NCBI GenBank assembly: GCA_965250225.1
Contig: CBDFNQ010000036.1
Location: 1 to 64,000, forward strand
DNA: 64,000 nucleotides
Origin: CBDEUK01 sp965250225
GTDB lineage: Bacteria; Pseudomonadota; Gammaproteobacteria; Eutrophobiales; Eutrophobiaceae
Reading direction: 5' to 3'
Both the position numbers and the translations under genes were made by a program. The notes under the pieces are model-generated. The model was given only the letters and a program-made list of their open reading frames with translations. It was not told where the DNA came from and ran no database searches. Of this stretch, positions 16,872 through 27,540 are shown piece by piece (position 1 is the first letter of the stretch; each line of letters opens with the position of its first letter).

Positions 16872-19800
16872 TCAGACGACGGTCTTATCACCAGTCTTAT
16901 AGTCACCGAAAAATTTACAGCGTATATCATCTGCAATCAGATACATACATGGTAAAACCAATAAGATTAAAACGGTCGCGAATAATAAACCAAATCCGAG
17001 ACTAACTGCCATTGGTGCAAGAAAGGCTGTTTGACCTGTGGAAAAAAAGATTAATGGAGAAACGCCCAGAAAAGTAGTGATGGTCGTTAACAAAATTGGT
17101 CTTGCTCGAACACGACCTGCTTCAATAACCGCTTCAATCCGTTCCACACCTTCGGAACGCAATCGTTTTATAAAATGCACTAATATCAAAGAGTCATTAA
17201 CAATAATTCCAGACAGAGCCAGAACACCTACGGCAGATAAAAATTGTAGATTATAGCCAAACAAAGCATGACCAAAAACAACTCCAATCATGCCAAACGG
17301 AATCGTAATCATTATCACGATAGGATCAAGTAGTGATTTGAATAAGGCTGTCAACATAAAAAAGATGACCGCCAATGAAATAATCAATGCTTGAAACATT
17401 CCAGCAAAAGATTCTTCTGCATCTTTTTTTTCACCGAGATAAATCAACTTATAATCTATTGCTTTGTCTCCATCAAATTCTGTTTTAATTTTATTGCTGA
17501 CTTGTATGCCAGTAATTATTTTCGAATCAACTTCACCCAGAATTTTAGCCATTCGCTGTGAGTCACGACGTCTGATCTGATTCAATCCTCGACCAATATT
17601 TATATCAGCAACATCGCCTAAAAATACCGTTTCTCCATTAGGCAAAACAACGGGAAGATTTTCCAGACTGGAGGATTGTTTTCTGATTGCATCATTGTAG
17701 ATGACACGAACAGGAATGCGTTTTTCATTCCAGGTTACATGTACAACTTCATTGCCAATGAATCCGCTGCGAACCACATTGGCCAATTGTGATTGTGTTA
17801 AACCGAGCCGTTTGCCTCGTTCGTTGAGTTCGTATTTATATTCCAGCTTGCCAGGTTCCTGATCGTGTTGAACATCTTTGACACCGGGAATTTTTTGTAA
17901 ATAATTTTTCAGTTCTTCAGCTTTTTTTTGTAACAAATCAATATCAGAACTGACAATTCCTATTTCAATATCAGAACCAGCAGGACCTGCGTCCGGCTTT
18001 AAAATGCTCATCTTTTGAACACCTGGCATTATTAGTATTTCATTTCGTACGTCATCAATAATATCACTCGCTGCTTTTTCTCGCGTTCCAAAATTAGCAA
18101 AACCAAGGCTAACGATTGGCGTAATGAATTTCTCAATAAAACCTCTTGGTACTGGCTTTTGTAAATCAACAATAAACTGAATTTTATTACTGCCAAATTT
18201 AAAACGGTTAAAATCAATAAAGGTTAATCCGACATTAGTTATTAATGTATCAATATCATCTTCATGAATAACTTGAGATAATTGATTTTCTATATCAGAG
18301 GCAAGTTCAAGACTATCTTCAAGACTATAGGTATTGGGTGTTTCAATATTGACAAAAAACTGGCCAATCTCAATATTGCCAAACATCTGAAACGGCAGGC
18401 GTGTCATCGAATAGGTTAAACTGATTGCGAGAACACCCACAATAATGACAGATACAAAATAACGATTCAGACTCGACCAATGCAGGAGTGCTGTATAACG
18501 ATCAAGTATGGCTTTCCAGTCCACAAATGAACTATCTTTTTTAATAACTTTCAAATAATGACCAGCATGCGAAGGCAATACTAAAAATGCTTCCAGCAAT
18601 GAACCCACTAGAGCACAACAAACAACCACGGGGATCACTTTGATAAATTCACCGAGCGTGCTACCTATTGCAAACATAGGAACAAATGCCGCAATAGTAG
18701 TAAGGGTCGATACCACAACTGGCCAAAATACTTCTTTCGACCCAATCGATGCAGCTTGATAACGATCAACACCTCTTTCCATATGACGATAGACATTCTC
18801 TGTGACAATAATGGCATCGTCGACTATCATCCCAAGCACGATTAAAAAGGCAAATAACGACACCATGTTTATCGAGAAGCCCAGATAATAAAGAAGAATA
18901 ATGGCAAACAAAAATGAAAATGGAATACCAAAGGCAGTAATGGCAGCCACTCGAAAATTAAGTAAAAAATATAATGAAAACAGTACTAGTATCAATCCAA
19001 TCAGACCTGAAGATTTCACCGTATTTAAACGGGTTTTAACATACACTGCCAGATCTGAGTGATATGAAATCTCGACACTACCTGGGATCTGATCGCGTAA
19101 ATCATCAACTAGCTCTTTCATTAATCTGGACACTTCAATAGTTGATGCCGGGGCTGTTTTTGTTACCGTTAAATTAACAGACGGTTTACCATTGAACCTG
19201 GCGTAAGTAACGGGTTCTTCAAAACGTCGGCCAACTGTGGCTACTTCACTTAAGGTTAATTGCCCACCATTTTCATTTACACGCAAAACAATTTGTTCAA
19301 TGTCCTGTGGTTCTGGAGCAGTTCCCTTGCCACGCAAACGTATGTCTCCTTCTGTTGATTTTATCGAGCCCCCAGGTTGATCAAACAAATTATTTCTAAC
19401 GCCATTAAGAACTAACTCTAGCGGCACTCTCATAGCAGATAATCGATGTGGGTCGATAGTGATCCAGATTTCCCAATCTCTGTCACCGGCCATCCCAACA
19501 CTGGCAACGCCGGGTATTTTTTGCATCTTCCGTCGCACATCTTCTGCTAGTTCATATAATTTATCGTTTGCAATATCGCCAGCCAGGCTCAATGTAATAA
19601 CCGGGAAACGTGCACGTATGCGTACCAACTCTGGTTCTTCAGCAATGTCAGGCAAGTCATCAATAGTATCGAGTATGGTTCTGGATTCCCTCAAAAAATC
19701 ATCCACATTTGAGCCAGGCTTCAATTTGAAAAAAATATTCGAAATACCCTCCGTACTCGTGGAAGAAGTAAAATCAATATCCTGTGTGTCTTCAAATTCT

Positions 19801-20006
19801 TCTTCAATCGGTAAGGTAATTTGTTGTTCAACTTCAAGTGGAGATGCACCTTCGAAGACAGTCGATATGCGAACCAGATCCAGATCAACTACTGGAAAGA
19901 TTTCCTGTGGCAAAGATCGCCAGCATAAAAAACCCATGACCATAACGATGATCAAACTCATATTTATGATGAGAGGATTGTTAATTGAATAGCGGATAAA
20001 CGACAT
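16872..20006 (-). CDS. RND-family efflux pump inner-membrane subunit
   Basis: This 1044-residue AcrB-like transporter has the expected topology: one N-terminal helix, a large periplasmic loop (about residues 35-330), a central helix bundle, a second loop and a final bundle. Helix 4 carries GMIVDDAIIVTEN, the Asp-rich proton-relay motif. Together with the adaptor gene 25 bp upstream it forms a two-component pump; an outer-membrane channel gene is absent, so a TolC-type partner elsewhere is needed. Substrate class cannot be read. Confidence 0.93.
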   Translation of the reverse strand: MSFIRYSINNPLIINMSLIIVMVMGFLCWRSLPQEIFPVVDLDLVRISTVFEGASPLEVEQQITLPIEEEFEDTQDIDFTSSTSTEGISNIFFKLKPGSNVDDFLRESRTILDTIDDLPDIAEEPELVRIRARFPVITLSLAGDIANDKLYELAEDVRRKMQKIPGVASVGMAGDRDWEIWITIDPHRLSAMRVPLELVLNGVRNNLFDQPGGSIKSTEGDIRLRGKGTAPEPQDIEQIVLRVNENGGQLTLSEVATVGRRFEEPVTYARFNGKPSVNLTVTKTAPASTIEVSRLMKELVDDLRDQIPGSVEISYHSDLAVYVKTRLNTVKSSGLIGLILVLFSLYFLLNFRVAAITAFGIPFSFLFAIILLYYLGFSINMVSLFAFLIVLGMIVDDAIIVTENVYRHMERGVDRYQAASIGSKEVFWPVVVSTLTTIAAFVPMFAIGSTLGEFIKVIPVVVCCALVGSLLEAFLVLPSHAGHYLKVIKKDSSFVDWKAILDRYTALLHWSSLNRYFVSVIIVGVLAISLTYSMTRLPFQMFGNIEIGQFFVNIETPNTYSLEDSLELASDIENQLSQVIHEDDIDTLITNVGLTFIDFNRFKFGSNKIQFIVDLQKPVPRGFIEKFITPIVSLGFANFGTREKAASDIIDDVRNEILIMPGVQKMSILKPDAGPAGSDIEIGIVSSDIDLLQKKAEELKNYLQKIPGVKDVQHDQEPGKLEYKYELNERGKRLGLTQSQLANVVRSGFIGNEVVHVTWNEKRIPVRVIYNDAIRKQSSSLENLPVVLPNGETVFLGDVADINIGRGLNQIRRRDSQRMAKILGEVDSKIITGIQVSNKIKTEFDGDKAIDYKLIYLGEKKDAEESFAGMFQALIISLAVIFFMLTALFKSLLDPIVIMITIPFGMIGVVFGHALFGYNLQFLSAVGVLALSGIIVNDSLILVHFIKRLRSEGVERIEAVIEAGRVRARPILLTTITTFLGVSPLIFFSTGQTAFLAPMAVSLGFGLLFATVLILLVLPCMYLIADDIRCKFFGDYKTGDKTVV

Positions 20007-20031
20007 ACTGAAACAGAATCATTAAAAATAA

Positions 20032-21174
20032 TTATTCGTCAATAGAAATTTTCTGGCCATCAGTCAATGCTGCAACATCCTGTGCGACAATAGACACACC
20101 ACCCTCTATCCCTGTAATCGCCTGCAGATCACCCTGCCTGGCAAGCAGTTTCACAGGAACACGTCGTAAATGATGATCAAGCTCAATCTGATAAACAAAG
20201 ACCTGGCCCTCTTCATACAATATTGCACTTAATGGCACCGCAGCGACATTCTTCAACATCTCACTTGGCAAATGCGCTTTGGCAAGTTGTCCCGAATACA
20301 AATCTTTGCCCTGCATTCTGATCCGTATCGCGTGAGTCAAAGTGTCTGCTTTTGGATCAGGTTCGATTGCAATAATATTGGCCATATATTTTTCGTCATG
20401 GATCGTAACTTCGATAAGTTGCCCAACGGATAATCCCACCATCGTTTTACCTGTTACTTCAAGATATAAATCCAGATCATCCAACTGCACCAATTCGATT
20501 GCAACTTCACCTGAACGAGTATAGTCACCTAACTCAACATTTACTGAATTGACAGTCGCATTAAATGGCGCACGAAGTTCTGTACGTTGTAAATTACGTT
20601 TTGCCATATTGATTTTCGCTTGTCGAAGTTTGAGCTTCGAAGATGAAGAATTAACACTACTGCGCAAACGTGACTCTTCTGAGCGGATCTTTAGCAATGC
20701 CTGTGAGGCACTATCGTAATTCGACTTCGACGCTAATGATTTTTGTCGCAATTGCTCTAAACGCTCGACTTCGCGTTGCTGGATTTCCTTCTCCTTGACC
20801 AGTAATTCCAGCTGTTGTTTATCTCGTCCCAAGTTTGCCTGTTCCAATTCTAGCTCGGCAAGTGTTTCGGTATATTTGTCCTGATAATCACCATCAAAAA
20901 TGCTCAGCAACACCTCACCTTCTTTCACTGCCTGACCAGATTCAACATTCCTTACATTGATCTGTCCGCTTAATTCAAATTGCAGTTGTGCTCGCCTGAC
21001 TGGCTGGAATTTGCCAGTGAGAACCAAAACAGGCACCATATCCAACGTCTGTACGGTGGTAGAAACAACCCTGGCAGGCGGCAAAGGCTGAAGCTCTGCC
21101 TTGGTCTCTGGTTTGGTCCACAGCAATAATGCAATGCAGAGTGCAATCAGAATAAAAACAGTAAAAATTCTCAT
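20032..21174 (-). CDS. RND efflux periplasmic adaptor (membrane-fusion protein)
   Basis: This is the partner of the RND pump that follows. The frame is open to 21258, but the ATG at 21174 (MRIFTVFILIALCIALLLW) gives a proper N-terminal membrane anchor and about 380 residues, so I choose it. A lipoyl/barrel-sandwich domain flanks a long coiled-coil hairpin (about residues 95-175, Glu/Gln-rich), followed by a beta-barrel domain. The gene is divergent from lptD across about 140 bp. Confidence 0.9.
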   Translation of the reverse strand: MRIFTVFILIALCIALLLWTKPETKAELQPLPPARVVSTTVQTLDMVPVLVLTGKFQPVRRAQLQFELSGQINVRNVESGQAVKEGEVLLSIFDGDYQDKYTETLAELELEQANLGRDKQQLELLVKEKEIQQREVERLEQLRQKSLASKSNYDSASQALLKIRSEESRLRSSVNSSSSKLKLRQAKINMAKRNLQRTELRAPFNATVNSVNVELGDYTRSGEVAIELVQLDDLDLYLEVTGKTMVGLSVGQLIEVTIHDEKYMANIIAIEPDPKADTLTHAIRIRMQGKDLYSGQLAKAHLPSEMLKNVAAVPLSAILYEEGQVFVYQIELDHHLRRVPVKLLARQGDLQAITGIEGGVSIVAQDVAALTDGQKISIDE

Positions 21175-21312
21175 AAAATTGGTTACCAATCGAGTTTTTC
21201 CATGATCAGACAAACTATTTGACCAAAAAATCACATAAAAATTTGAAGCAGAAGGCATTCTATGCGATTTTATTCGCTATGATGCCATCATAAATGAATT
21301 CTAAATATAATA

Positions 21313-23577
21313 ATGCGTATAAGACTGACCACTTTACTGGTTTTGCTGTTAGGAATGGGGGTTTCGATAATTGGTTTGGCAGATGAATCTGAAAATGATT
21401 CACCCTGGCCATTCTGTCCAAGTACCCTTGATATACCCGCACGACCTTTGATCACAGACTCGCTGGCAGCGGATGATATTCTGATCACAGCTGATGAGGC
21501 CGATCTGGCTGAGCAGGGAATATCCGAACTGTCCGGCAGTGTTGAAATCACCCAGGGACAACAACAACTCCGCTCCGACCAGGTAAAATACGATCAAAGC
21601 AATAACTCAGCTGATCTACTCGGAAATGTGGATTACTGGGATAGTTCTGTTTTTTTACGCAGTGAAAATGCACATCTTCAACTGGATGAAGGAACAGGAT
21701 TCTTCAGCAATTCAAACTACCGCATTCTGGATAACCGAGGACGCGGCAAAGCCGAAAGTCTGGAGATAGAAACCGGGGTCAGTACAACCTTAAAAAAAGT
21801 GGATTACACCACCTGCGAACCTGATGATAATTTCTGGAAACTCTCTGCCAGCAAGATCCACCTGGATCATATTGAAGAAACCGGTAGCGCCAGGAATGTC
21901 ATCATAAAGGTAAAAGACATTCCTGTGTTTTACACACCTTATATTTCTTTTCCATTGAGCGATAAACGAAAATCCGGTTTTTTAACCCCCAGCGTCGGCA
22001 GCTCAAACAATAATGGTTTTGAAACCAGAACCCCCTATTACTGGAATATATCACCGGCTATGGACGCCACATTGACTCCACGATTATTAACCGAGAGTGG
22101 TGTGATGTTAATGGGTGAATATCGCTATTTATTCAGCCGTGGGCATGGTGAAGTGAATGTAGAATATCTTGCCAGTGATGCCAATTTCAATGATGAAAAA
22201 CGCAACCTGTTTGGTATTACCCATCAACAAACGTTTACCGATAAGGGTAATATTTTTCTCACATACAACCGCGTTTCAGATAGAGAATATTTTGAAGATT
22301 TTGGTACTACTATCAACCTGACCAGCACTCGTTTTCTGGAGCAGCGCGCGCAAGCAAGCTATGCGGGTTCGTGGTGGGATGCCTCGGCACTGGTACAAAA
22401 CTATCAAACTGTTGACCGAAGTATTGCCATTACCTCAAGACCCTATAAACGACTGCCTCAAATCCGGTTTGGCACACGATTGCCAGAACGCAACCGACAA
22501 TTGAATTATAGCTTTCAAAGTGAGGCAGTCTATTTCGACCGCAGTGATAACAGCGGTATTATCACTGATGATTCAGCTTATCGTCTTGATCTCTATCCAT
22601 CAATAAGCTATCCCTACAGAGGCCTCGCAGGTTACATAGAACCGAAAGTAGGCGTGAGATATACGCAATATTCGATTGAAAACCCGTCAAACTTTAAAGC
22701 CAGCCCGAGTCGCACCACCCCAATTTTCAGTATAGACAGCGGTTTATTTTTTGAACGTGAGACCACGCTGTTCAGCAATCAAACTCTACAAACCCTGGAG
22801 CCACAACTTTATTACCTTTACATTCCGGAAGATGAGCAAGACAACCTTCCGGTGTTCGACACGGGAATATTCGATTTTTCTTATTTCAGTTTGTTCCGTG
22901 AAAATCGCTTCAGTGGTGCCGATCGAATTGGTGACGCTAATCAAATCTCCCTGGCTCTAACCAGTCGTTTCATTAATCGCAATACAGGCGAAGAAAGAGG
23001 TTACGTTCGTTTTGGTCAAATCTATTATATCGATGATCGAGACGCAAACTTGCCAGGGGTCACAAATAATAGCGAAAGCAGCTCACCCATCTTACTGGAA
23101 ATGGATATGAAGCTGCCGTATGACTGGAGAGTACACTCAGAATATCAATGGAATCCGGATACTAACCGGACGGAAAAGCTTATTGCGCAATTGCAATATA
23201 ACTCGGGAGATGGCAAAGTCCTCAACCTTACTTATCGTGTCCGACAGGATAGTGAGCAATTACTGACGACCAATTTCTCGGATATAGAACAAAGCGATAT
23301 TTCTTTCCGCTGGCCTATCAACCCCAAATGGAACATTGTTGGACGATGGAATTATGCCGTTCCAGATGGTCGTTCAATTGAAACATTTGCTGGCGTGGAA
23401 TTTCAGGATTGCTGCTGGGGCATACGCGCAGTGGCACGTCGCTTCTTGACCGATATCACGGGTGATTTTGAAACAGGGTTCTTCTTACAATTTGAACTCA
23501 AAGGCTTGTCCGGGGTCGGTAAGAAAACATCCGAATTTCTGGAACAAAATATTCTTGGTTATGAAAGTGAATTTTAA
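21313..23577 (+). CDS. lptD: LPS-assembly outer-membrane protein LptD
   Basis: This is the 754-residue beta-barrel that inserts lipopolysaccharide into the outer leaflet with LptE. A signal peptide (about 1-23), an N-terminal OstA jellyroll domain (about 55-160) and the C-terminal barrel are in order. The four cysteines that form the conserved disulfides are present at 35, 168, 700 and 701 (WPFCPST, TTCEPDD, DCCWG). Its end overlaps surA by 17 bp, which fits because SurA is the chaperone that LptD needs. Confidence 0.96.
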   Translation: MRIRLTTLLVLLLGMGVSIIGLADESENDSPWPFCPSTLDIPARPLITDSLAADDILITADEADLAEQGISELSGSVEITQGQQQLRSDQVKYDQSNNSADLLGNVDYWDSSVFLRSENAHLQLDEGTGFFSNSNYRILDNRGRGKAESLEIETGVSTTLKKVDYTTCEPDDNFWKLSASKIHLDHIEETGSARNVIIKVKDIPVFYTPYISFPLSDKRKSGFLTPSVGSSNNNGFETRTPYYWNISPAMDATLTPRLLTESGVMLMGEYRYLFSRGHGEVNVEYLASDANFNDEKRNLFGITHQQTFTDKGNIFLTYNRVSDREYFEDFGTTINLTSTRFLEQRAQASYAGSWWDASALVQNYQTVDRSIAITSRPYKRLPQIRFGTRLPERNRQLNYSFQSEAVYFDRSDNSGIITDDSAYRLDLYPSISYPYRGLAGYIEPKVGVRYTQYSIENPSNFKASPSRTTPIFSIDSGLFFERETTLFSNQTLQTLEPQLYYLYIPEDEQDNLPVFDTGIFDFSYFSLFRENRFSGADRIGDANQISLALTSRFINRNTGEERGYVRFGQIYYIDDRDANLPGVTNNSESSSPILLEMDMKLPYDWRVHSEYQWNPDTNRTEKLIAQLQYNSGDGKVLNLTYRVRQDSEQLLTTNFSDIEQSDISFRWPINPKWNIVGRWNYAVPDGRSIETFAGVEFQDCCWGIRAVARRFLTDITGDFETGFFLQFELKGLSGVGKKTSEFLEQNILGYESEF

Positions 23578-24874
23578 TTTATCCTTAAAACATATCAGTT
23601 TTACCAGCATATTCAGTTTATTATTACTTGTGACAAGCAATACAAGCCAGGCAGCTGAACCTGTCGACCGTATTGCTGCTATTGTAAATAATGATGTGAT
23701 CATGCTCAGCGAACTGGAGCAAAAAATACGTACCATTACTAGCCAGATACAGCAGAGCGATCAACCACTACCTCCACCATCGGTTCTTGAAAAACAACTG
23801 CTGGAACGGATCATATTAACCAGACTACAACTGCAAAGAGCTGAACAGAGCGGTATTCGTGTGGATGATGAGACGTTGAATCGTTCGGTCAGTAACATGG
23901 CGTCACAAAATGGTGTTTCTCTAAAAGAATTCCGCAATATTCTGGAGGGCGAGGATTATAGCTTTGAAAAGTTTCGTGAAGATATACGTAATGAAATTGC
24001 TATCAGTCGTCTACGTCAGCGAGAAGTCGTCAATCGTATTACAGTTTCCGATCGTGAAATTGATAATTCTCTTGCCAACGCTGAAACCCAGGGTCTCACT
24101 GAAGTAAAATATCACATCGGCCATATCCTGATAGCAGTGCCTGAAAACAGCAGCGACGAGGAAATCCTGCAACGAAGATTAATTGCCGAAGCAGTCATCT
24201 CTGACCTGAACGAAGGACAAGACTTTACAGAAATTGCAATCAGATTGTCCGATGGACAACAGGCCGCCGAGGGTGGTGACCTGGGCTGGCGCACGATGAG
24301 CCAGGTGCCTTCCTTGTTTAGTGCTCATATAATCAATATGCAGGCAGGTACCGTCAGTGAGATCATTGATAACGCCAGTGGATTCCACATTATCAAAGTG
24401 CACGACGTCAGCAGTGGCGATAAAAACATGGTGAGTCAAACCAGAGCCAGTCATGTTCTACTCAAAATCAGTGAGATCATGACCAGTGAACAGGCACAGG
24501 AAAAACTTCAACAATTTCTTTACCGAATGGAACAAGGAGAAGATTTTTCCCAAATTGCTCGTTCTAATTCTGAAGACATGATTAGCGCTCTTGAAGGGGG
24601 TGACCTGGGATGGCGCAGTCCCGGAGAACTGGTACCACAATTTGAGAAAGCAATGAACGAACTGAAAATCGGCGAAATCGGTAATCCATTTCAGTCTCAG
24701 TTTGGTTGGCATATCGTCAAGGTCAATGATCGCCGCGATTTCGACAACACTGACAACGCCAAACGTACGCGTGCCAGAGAGGCCATACGTCAACGCAAAA
24801 TCAAGGAATCCGAACAGGTCTGGTTACAAAATCTACGTGAAGAAGCCTACGTTCAATATAAACTGAATGAGTGA
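23561..24874 (+). CDS. surA: periplasmic chaperone/peptidyl-prolyl isomerase SurA
   Basis: This 437-residue chaperone escorts outer-membrane proteins across the periplasm. A longer upstream frame exists, but the ATG at 23561 gives a proper signal peptide ending at SQAAEPVDRI and overlaps lptD by 17 bp. The N-terminal SurA domain (AIVNNDVIMLSELEQ) is followed by two parvulin domains, each with GGDLGWR (about residues 244 and 347). The overlap with pdxA (ATGAGTGA) implies coupled translation. Confidence 0.96.
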   Translation: MKVNFNLSLKHISFTSIFSLLLLVTSNTSQAAEPVDRIAAIVNNDVIMLSELEQKIRTITSQIQQSDQPLPPPSVLEKQLLERIILTRLQLQRAEQSGIRVDDETLNRSVSNMASQNGVSLKEFRNILEGEDYSFEKFREDIRNEIAISRLRQREVVNRITVSDREIDNSLANAETQGLTEVKYHIGHILIAVPENSSDEEILQRRLIAEAVISDLNEGQDFTEIAIRLSDGQQAAEGGDLGWRTMSQVPSLFSAHIINMQAGTVSEIIDNASGFHIIKVHDVSSGDKNMVSQTRASHVLLKISEIMTSEQAQEKLQQFLYRMEQGEDFSQIARSNSEDMISALEGGDLGWRSPGELVPQFEKAMNELKIGEIGNPFQSQFGWHIVKVNDRRDFDNTDNAKRTRAREAIRQRKIKESEQVWLQNLREEAYVQYKLNE

Positions 24875-25901
24875 GTATTGTCCGCGTATTGTCCTGACGC
24901 CGGGAGAACCCGCCGGGATTGGTCCTGATCTGGCAATCGAAATATCCACCGTTCTAACCGATGCCGAGATCGTCTGTATTGCTGACCCCGTGTTGTTACA
25001 AACACGTGCTGAGCAATTAGGCATTCCGGTTAAGATAGAACTATTTCATGAATCATCTGAGCCAGGCCAAAATCCAATCGGCACACTCAAAGTTCATCCC
25101 GTAACGCTACATACGCCGACAGAATGCGGAAGGCTTGATATTTCTAATACCGATTATGTGCTGCAAACTCTGAAAACCGCCTGTATGGGATGTCAGTCAG
25201 GTTTGTTTGATGCCATGACAACAGGCCCGGTACAAAAATCGATTATTAATGAAGCCGGGTTTCCTTTCACCGGCCACACTGAATTTCTAGCCGAGCTTTG
25301 CGATGATGCCTTCCCTGTCATGATGCTGGCCAACAGCTCCTTAAAAGTTGCATTAGTAACGACTCACTTACCTTTGTCTCAAGTGAGCCAGTCGATTGAC
25401 CAAACACTATTGAAAAAAACCTTACAGATCGTTCACACTGATTTACAGCATCGTTTTGGATTGTCACGTCCACGCATACTGGTCTGTGGTTTGAATCCTC
25501 ATGCAGGAGAAAATGGTCATTTAGGCATGGAAGAAAAAACCATTATTGAACCTGTTCTCACTGAATTAGCGACTACGATGAATATCGTCGGCCCCTTGCC
25601 TGCAGACACCGCATTTACACCCGAACACATCAGCAGTGCGGATGTGATAGTGACAATGTACCATGATCAGGGCCTGCCCACGCTCAAAGCCCTGGGTTTC
25701 GGTGAGACAGTGAACATCACACTCGGCTTACCGATCATTAGGACATCGGTTGACCACGGTACTGCCCTCGATCTTGCTGGCACAGGTAAAGCCAGGGTCG
25801 ACAGCCTGAAAACGGCGATTGATATGGCGGTAGAATTTGCCAGAAACCAACATTCCAGAAAACATCTCGCAGGCGCACCAGAACACGTTGCTCGCAATTA
25901 G
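24867..25901 (+). CDS. pdxA: 4-hydroxythreonine-4-phosphate dehydrogenase PdxA
   Basis: This is a step of the DXP-dependent pyridoxal-phosphate pathway, the NAD-dependent oxidation of 4-phosphohydroxy-L-threonine. The 344 residues are full length with LTPGEPAGIGPDLA at the start, GHTEFLAE, CGLNPHAGENG and TMYHDQGLPTLKALGF, which carry the metal-binding His residues. It sits in the conserved surA-pdxA-rsmA order and ends directly against the rsmA start. Confidence 0.96.
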   Translation: MSEYCPRIVLTPGEPAGIGPDLAIEISTVLTDAEIVCIADPVLLQTRAEQLGIPVKIELFHESSEPGQNPIGTLKVHPVTLHTPTECGRLDISNTDYVLQTLKTACMGCQSGLFDAMTTGPVQKSIINEAGFPFTGHTEFLAELCDDAFPVMMLANSSLKVALVTTHLPLSQVSQSIDQTLLKKTLQIVHTDLQHRFGLSRPRILVCGLNPHAGENGHLGMEEKTIIEPVLTELATTMNIVGPLPADTAFTPEHISSADVIVTMYHDQGLPTLKALGFGETVNITLGLPIIRTSVDHGTALDLAGTGKARVDSLKTAIDMAVEFARNQHSRKHLAGAPEHVARN

Positions 25902-26687
25902 ATGGATAAGCATGTACCACGAAAACGTTTCGGGCAAAATTTTTTACAGGACCAATCCGTCATTGCCCGAATACTGGCTGCCATCCAGGCCAAAGATAAT
26001 GCCGTCGTTGAAATCGGCCCAGGCCAAGGCGCACTAACCATCCCTTTACTCGAACAACTGGCTAAACTCACGGTCATTGAGCTCGATCGAGATTTGATTG
26101 AGATGCTCAAATCGAAATCGGCTAACAAAGGCAAACTGACAATATTTAACCAGGATGTCCTGAAATTTGATTTTTTCGAATTAGGGCATCCGCAACTCAA
26201 TGTCATAGGCAATCTTCCCTACAATATTTCTACACCCTTGCTATTTCATTTGTTCGAATATTTAACGGTGATTTCCGAGATGATCTTCATGCTGCAAAGA
26301 GAAGTGGTTGACCGAATCTGCGCAGATGTTAATGACAACAATTACAGTCGTCTCTCAGTCATGACCCAGTTTCACTGCCAAACCGAAAAATTATTCGATG
26401 TCCCACCCGAGGCTTTTTATCCAGTACCCAAGGTCACATCATCAGTCATTAAAATGACACCGATTTCTCGGAACAACCCGAAACTGGATCAACAACTGTT
26501 TGCCAAAATAGTAAAACAAGCCTTTGCTCAAAGAAGAAAAGTGCTCAATAATAATCTGGGTGAATTGTTGAGTCTGGCAGACTTTGAAACACTTGAAATT
26601 TCACCAAAATCTCGAGCACAGGAATTGAGCATTGAACAATTTATTGAAATAACATTACTGGTTCAGGCAAAGCAAGTTCAGCACTGA
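25902..26687 (+). CDS. rsmA: 16S rRNA dimethyladenosine transferase RsmA (KsgA)
   Basis: This SAM-dependent enzyme dimethylates two adjacent adenosines near the 3' end of 16S rRNA during 30S maturation. In 261 residues it shows RKRFGQNFL, VVEIGPGQGALT (SAM motif I) and NLPYNIST (catalytic motif IV). Its ATG follows the pdxA TAG with no gap. No apaG/apaH follows, unlike in E. coli. Confidence 0.96.
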   Translation: MDKHVPRKRFGQNFLQDQSVIARILAAIQAKDNAVVEIGPGQGALTIPLLEQLAKLTVIELDRDLIEMLKSKSANKGKLTIFNQDVLKFDFFELGHPQLNVIGNLPYNISTPLLFHLFEYLTVISEMIFMLQREVVDRICADVNDNNYSRLSVMTQFHCQTEKLFDVPPEAFYPVPKVTSSVIKMTPISRNNPKLDQQLFAKIVKQAFAQRRKVLNNNLGELLSLADFETLEISPKSRAQELSIEQFIEITLLVQAKQVQH

Positions 26688-27000
26688 TGATCTGTGGATA
26701 TCTTAGTGGATGATATTCGTCAATACCTTGTCGCTGTTTTCTATAATATATAAAAACCAAGCAACAACCTTAAAAATATAATAAATTCAAACAGTTATAT
26801 ATATTGATATTTTATAATTTGATATGTTCTATAAATTCCCTTTTGAAAAAAACCGTTTTGAGCTGTGAATAAAATCTAATTTATAAGATATAGGATCATA
26901 TAAAAACCATTGTTTTTACCCATAGTAAGCAGTCACTATAACAGTCTTACTTTCTCTTATATTCGACTATACTAGGCAAACAAATATCGCTGCAAAACCA
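26688..27000. other. AT-rich intergenic region
   Basis: These 313 bp hold no gene that I can see. A TATACT -10-like box lies about 30 bp before the TRAP permease start. No strong terminator hairpin is evident after rsmA. Confidence 0.5.
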
Positions 27001-27540
27001 ATGAATAATAACAATAAAGTCCTTGAGTTCACGCAAAGCTGCATCCGTATTATTGAGCGCTGCACTGAGTTTAGCGGCAAGCTGGTATCCTGGTTAGTGT
27101 TGATCATGGTGCTGCTTGTCAGTTATGACGTCGCCATGCGTTATATCTTTAACCAGGGCTCAGTAGCCATTCAGGAACTCGAATGGCATTTATTTGCACT
27201 GATATTTTTACTCGGTGCAGCTTACACCCTGAAACACGATGAACATGTCCGACTCGATCTGTTTTACCAAAGCCATTTTAGTAATGAGCGAATTCGAGCC
27301 TGGATAAATCTCGTTGGCAGTGTTGTATTTTTGATCCCTTTTTGTCTGCTGATCATCAATAGCTCCTGGTTCTTTGTTTTACAATCCTGGTCTTTCCATG
27401 AAGGCTCACCTGACCCCGGTGGTCTACCGCACCGCTGGTTATTAAAGGCTTCGATTCCCGTAGCATTCGCCTTATTATTTCTCCAGGCAATTGCTGAAGC
27501 ATTGAAAAACATTCATACCCTATCAAGGCAAGACAAATGA
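27001..27540 (+). CDS. TRAP transporter small permease (DctQ family)
   Basis: This 179-residue protein has four hydrophobic helices and is the small membrane subunit of a tripartite ATP-independent transporter. The motif DVAMRYIFN with ELEWHLFALIFLLGAAY is characteristic. It overlaps the large-permease gene by 4 bp (ATGA). The periplasmic binding protein (DctP or TAXI type) that decides the substrate is not next to it. Confidence 0.93.
   Translation: MNNNNKVLEFTQSCIRIIERCTEFSGKLVSWLVLIMVLLVSYDVAMRYIFNQGSVAIQELEWHLFALIFLLGAAYTLKHDEHVRLDLFYQSHFSNERIRAWINLVGSVVFLIPFCLLIINSSWFFVLQSWSFHEGSPDPGGLPHRWLLKASIPVAFALLFLQAIAEALKNIHTLSRQDK

Noticed and set aside
19459..19992. Plus-strand 177-codon frame opposite the RND pump
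   Set aside because: It is antisense to a conserved region of the pump and Ser-rich without a recognisable pattern.
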